Origin: Synergistaceae bacterium
GTDB lineage: Bacteria > Synergistota > Synergistia > Synergistales > Synergistaceae
NCBI GenBank assembly: GCA_031274465.1
Contig: JAISQC010000159.1
Span: 1 to 7,184, forward strand
DNA: 7,184 nt
Reading direction: 5' to 3'
Position numbers and translations under genes: made by a program. How positions within the stretch are numbered: the stretch's first letter is position 1; each line of letters begins with the position of its first letter. Of the stretch, positions 6,368 to 7,184 are shown in pieces. Under the pieces are notes generated by a model, which saw only the letters and a program-made list of their open reading frames with translations, searched no databases and was not told the DNA's origin.

Positions 6368-7057
6368 GCGGGCCTTCTCCCTCGCCTCGAATATCAGGCG
6401 CGCCCGCTCGTCCGCTGACAGCTCCTTCAAAATGGTCACCGCCTCGCCCATCTCAGGGCTTCTCGCCGCAAGCATCTCTATCTCCTCGCTTTCCTCAGAC
6501 CTGATCAGGCGGAGCCAGCCCAGAAGGGCTTCCTCGCGCCCGCTCTCCCCGGCGCCCGGCAGTTTCCCCAGCTCAAGCGTCCGTATCTCCATGGCGTCCG
6601 TCAGAAGCGTCCCGCTCGCCGGGTCGTACAGCCTGAAGACATGCTGATAAACGGACTCCCCCGGCAGAAAGTCGTAGCCGAATATCGCTATCGTGATCGC
6701 CCTTCTGATTTTATCATAGCCTTTCCCAGACGGCACCTGCGCTATCAAGTTCTTGCAGGTGTAGAACGCGACCCGCTCCTTCACGAAGGGAGCGTCGTGG
6801 AGCTGTATCTCGACGTCGATAAGATGCCCGCTTTTCGTCTCAACGCGCACGTCGAGTATGCCCAGCTTGCCTCCGGGGAGGTCGCGCTCCAGGTGCGTGT
6901 CGATCAGGGATATCGCGGAGTACTCATCACCCGGGATGTCGAGCGCGGATATGAGGAATGCGCGCAGGACTTTGCCGTGCCTCCTGTCGCCGAAGACCAT
7001 TTTGAACACGACGTCCGATTTGAGCGGCAGCAGCTTCGTTCTGCCTTCGCTTTCCAT
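6140..7057 (-). CDS. Rpn family recombination-promoting nuclease / putative transposase (PD-(D/E)XK)
   Basis: The product has 305 residues. The N-terminal half is the Rpn/PDDEXK_2 nuclease fold: 'LPLKSDVVFKMVFGD' (10-24), the helix 'VLRAFLISALDI', then the catalytic strand pair 'LGILDVRVETKSGHLIDVEIQ'. In this pair Asp69 and Glu83-x-Gln85 form the PD-(D/E)XK site, with Gln in the usual Lys place as is common in this group. 'KERVAFYTCKNLIAQ' and the strand around 'ITIAIFGYDF' follow. The C-terminal part is charged and helical (about 173-240), then a four-residue AEGL/GKGx repeat (242-265) and a short terminal helical unit, 'MAKILLSKGISHDIIAESSGLSLNEIEAL'. Family members are Mg-dependent DNA endonucleases that promote RecA-independent recombination; some act against phage. 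Known transposases of this family lack terminal repeats, and none are seen here. The start has a perfect AGGAGG (7071-7066) 8 nt upstream. The gene appears monocistronic. Its final residues come from a palindromic repeat. Confidence 0.9.
   Translation of the reverse strand: MESEGRTKLLPLKSDVVFKMVFGDRRHGKVLRAFLISALDIPGDEYSAISLIDTHLERDLPGGKLGILDVRVETKSGHLIDVEIQLHDAPFVKERVAFYTCKNLIAQVPSGKGYDKIRRAITIAIFGYDFLPGESVYQHVFRLYDPASGTLLTDAMEIRTLELGKLPGAGESGREEALLGWLRLIRSEESEEIEMLAARSPEMGEAVTILKELSADERARLIFEAREKARMDELARMYGARAEGLAEGLAEGMGKGINKGKAEGKAEMAKILLSKGISHDIIAESSGLSLNEIEALASHTPPVGK
6143..6159. repeat. Second, decayed copy of the palindromic core
   Basis: CTTCCCCACTGGAGGAG matches the 17-base core of the neighbouring palindrome (6111-6127) at 14 of 17 positions, offset by 32 nt. 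Both copies are followed at the same distance by TTGCC or ATGCC. Its own inverted symmetry is broken by mismatches. It lies inside the 3' end of the Rpn gene and encodes most of the last residues (…TPPVGK). Confidence 0.45.
6263..6334 (-). repeat. Six 12-nt repeat units inside the Rpn gene
   Basis: Six consecutive 12-nt units encode AEGL, AEGL, AEGM, GKGI, NKGK and AEGK (residues 242-265). The first three units are most alike (GCCGAAGGCTTG, GCAGAGGGTTTG, GCCGAGGGCATG) and later ones have diverged. Unit length is a multiple of three, so gain or loss of units would keep the frame and only change the length of the linker between the nuclease and the terminal helix. Confidence 0.7.
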
Positions 7058-7065
7058 GGGTTTCC

Positions 7066-7071
7066 CCTCCT
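7066..7071 (-). promoter_or_regulatory. Consensus ribosome binding site of the Rpn gene
   Basis: AGGAGG on the minus strand, 8 nt before ATG 7057. It is the strongest Shine-Dalgarno sequence in the window and fixes the start codon. Confidence 0.8.
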
Positions 7072-7100
7072 ATCTCGATGAAATCAATTTCAACAAGAAT

Positions 7101-7130
7101 ACAATATGCGCGCTTGCTGCGTAACGACAA
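7101..7130 (-). promoter_or_regulatory. Candidate promoter of the Rpn gene
   Basis: On the minus strand TTGTCG (7130-7125) and TATTGT (7106-7101) are separated by 18 nt, each matching the consensus at 4 of 6 positions. They lie about 45-75 nt before the ATG. It is a plausible but weak sigma-70-type promoter. Between it and the ribosome site is a 14-bp inverted repeat, TGAAAT-CA-ATTTCA (7079-7092), placed where an operator or a small 5' hairpin could act. No regulator gene is adjacent. Confidence 0.3.
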
Positions 7131-7184
7131 TTCATGCAGAGCCTTTGGGGAATCGCTGAGACGCGAGGGCGGAAAAATTCACAT
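7107..7184. other. Right-hand edge, no gene recognised
   Basis: Beyond the candidate -10 element nothing coding is supported. A plus-strand frame opens with ATG at 7134 and runs off the window after 17 codons, without a ribosome site or recognisable residues. No terminator from an upstream minus-strand gene was identified. Confidence 0.4.

Noticed and set aside
6140..7057. Rpn gene as the core of an intact insertion sequence
   Set aside because: No flanking terminal inverted repeats or target duplications could be seen. The palindromes occur only on the 3' side, so only the gene is annotated, not a mobile element.

Overview
The window is ordinary-looking bacterial chromosome: fairly GC-rich, densely coding, with purine-rich Shine-Dalgarno sequences and one GTG start. 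No plasmid, phage, tRNA, rRNA or CRISPR signature was seen. The taxon cannot be read directly. A Rpn/PD-(D/E)XK nuclease with a Gly/Glu-rich tail, a TM287/288-type heterodimeric ABC exporter and a moderately high GC content would suit an anaerobic gut or sludge bacterium such as a member of the Synergistota. That is a low-confidence guess from general familiarity with these families.

Layout, left to right. (1) 1-174 (+): C-terminal end of a GNAT-type acetyltransferase that begins outside the window. (2) 224-3978 (-): a two-gene operon encoding both halves of a heterodimeric ABC exporter. The promoter-proximal half is 2128-3978, the distal half is 295-2124 after a 3-nt gap, and a clear intrinsic terminator closes the unit at 224-261. 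(3) 4042-4656 (+): a complete 3-methyladenine DNA glycosylase of the AAG/Mpg family, transcribed divergently from the exporter through a 63-nt intergenic region with overlapping -10 elements. (4) 4657-5865 (-): a membrane protein with four predicted helices, a PAS-like segment and a GGDEF-like domain whose key residues are degenerate. It abuts the glycosylase tail to tail with no gap. (5) 5866-6139: a 274-nt AT-rich gap holding a good extended -10 promoter for gene 4 and a near-perfect palindrome. (6) 6140-7057 (-): a full-length Rpn family nuclease with a 12-nt-unit repeat tract and a plausible internal start for a 75-residue C-terminal protein. Its last codons lie in a second, decayed copy of the palindrome. 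(7) 7058-7184: its upstream region.

The two ABC genes clearly work together: the degenerate residues of the two subunits fall in the same composite ATP site, as in TM287/TM288, BmrC/BmrD and LmrC/LmrD. The remaining genes show no evident shared pathway. The items most worth a second look are the gene-within-gene arrangement of the Rpn locus, the palindromic element that supplies its C terminus, and the GdpP-like membrane-PAS-degenerate-GGDEF protein that lacks a DHH phosphodiesterase domain.
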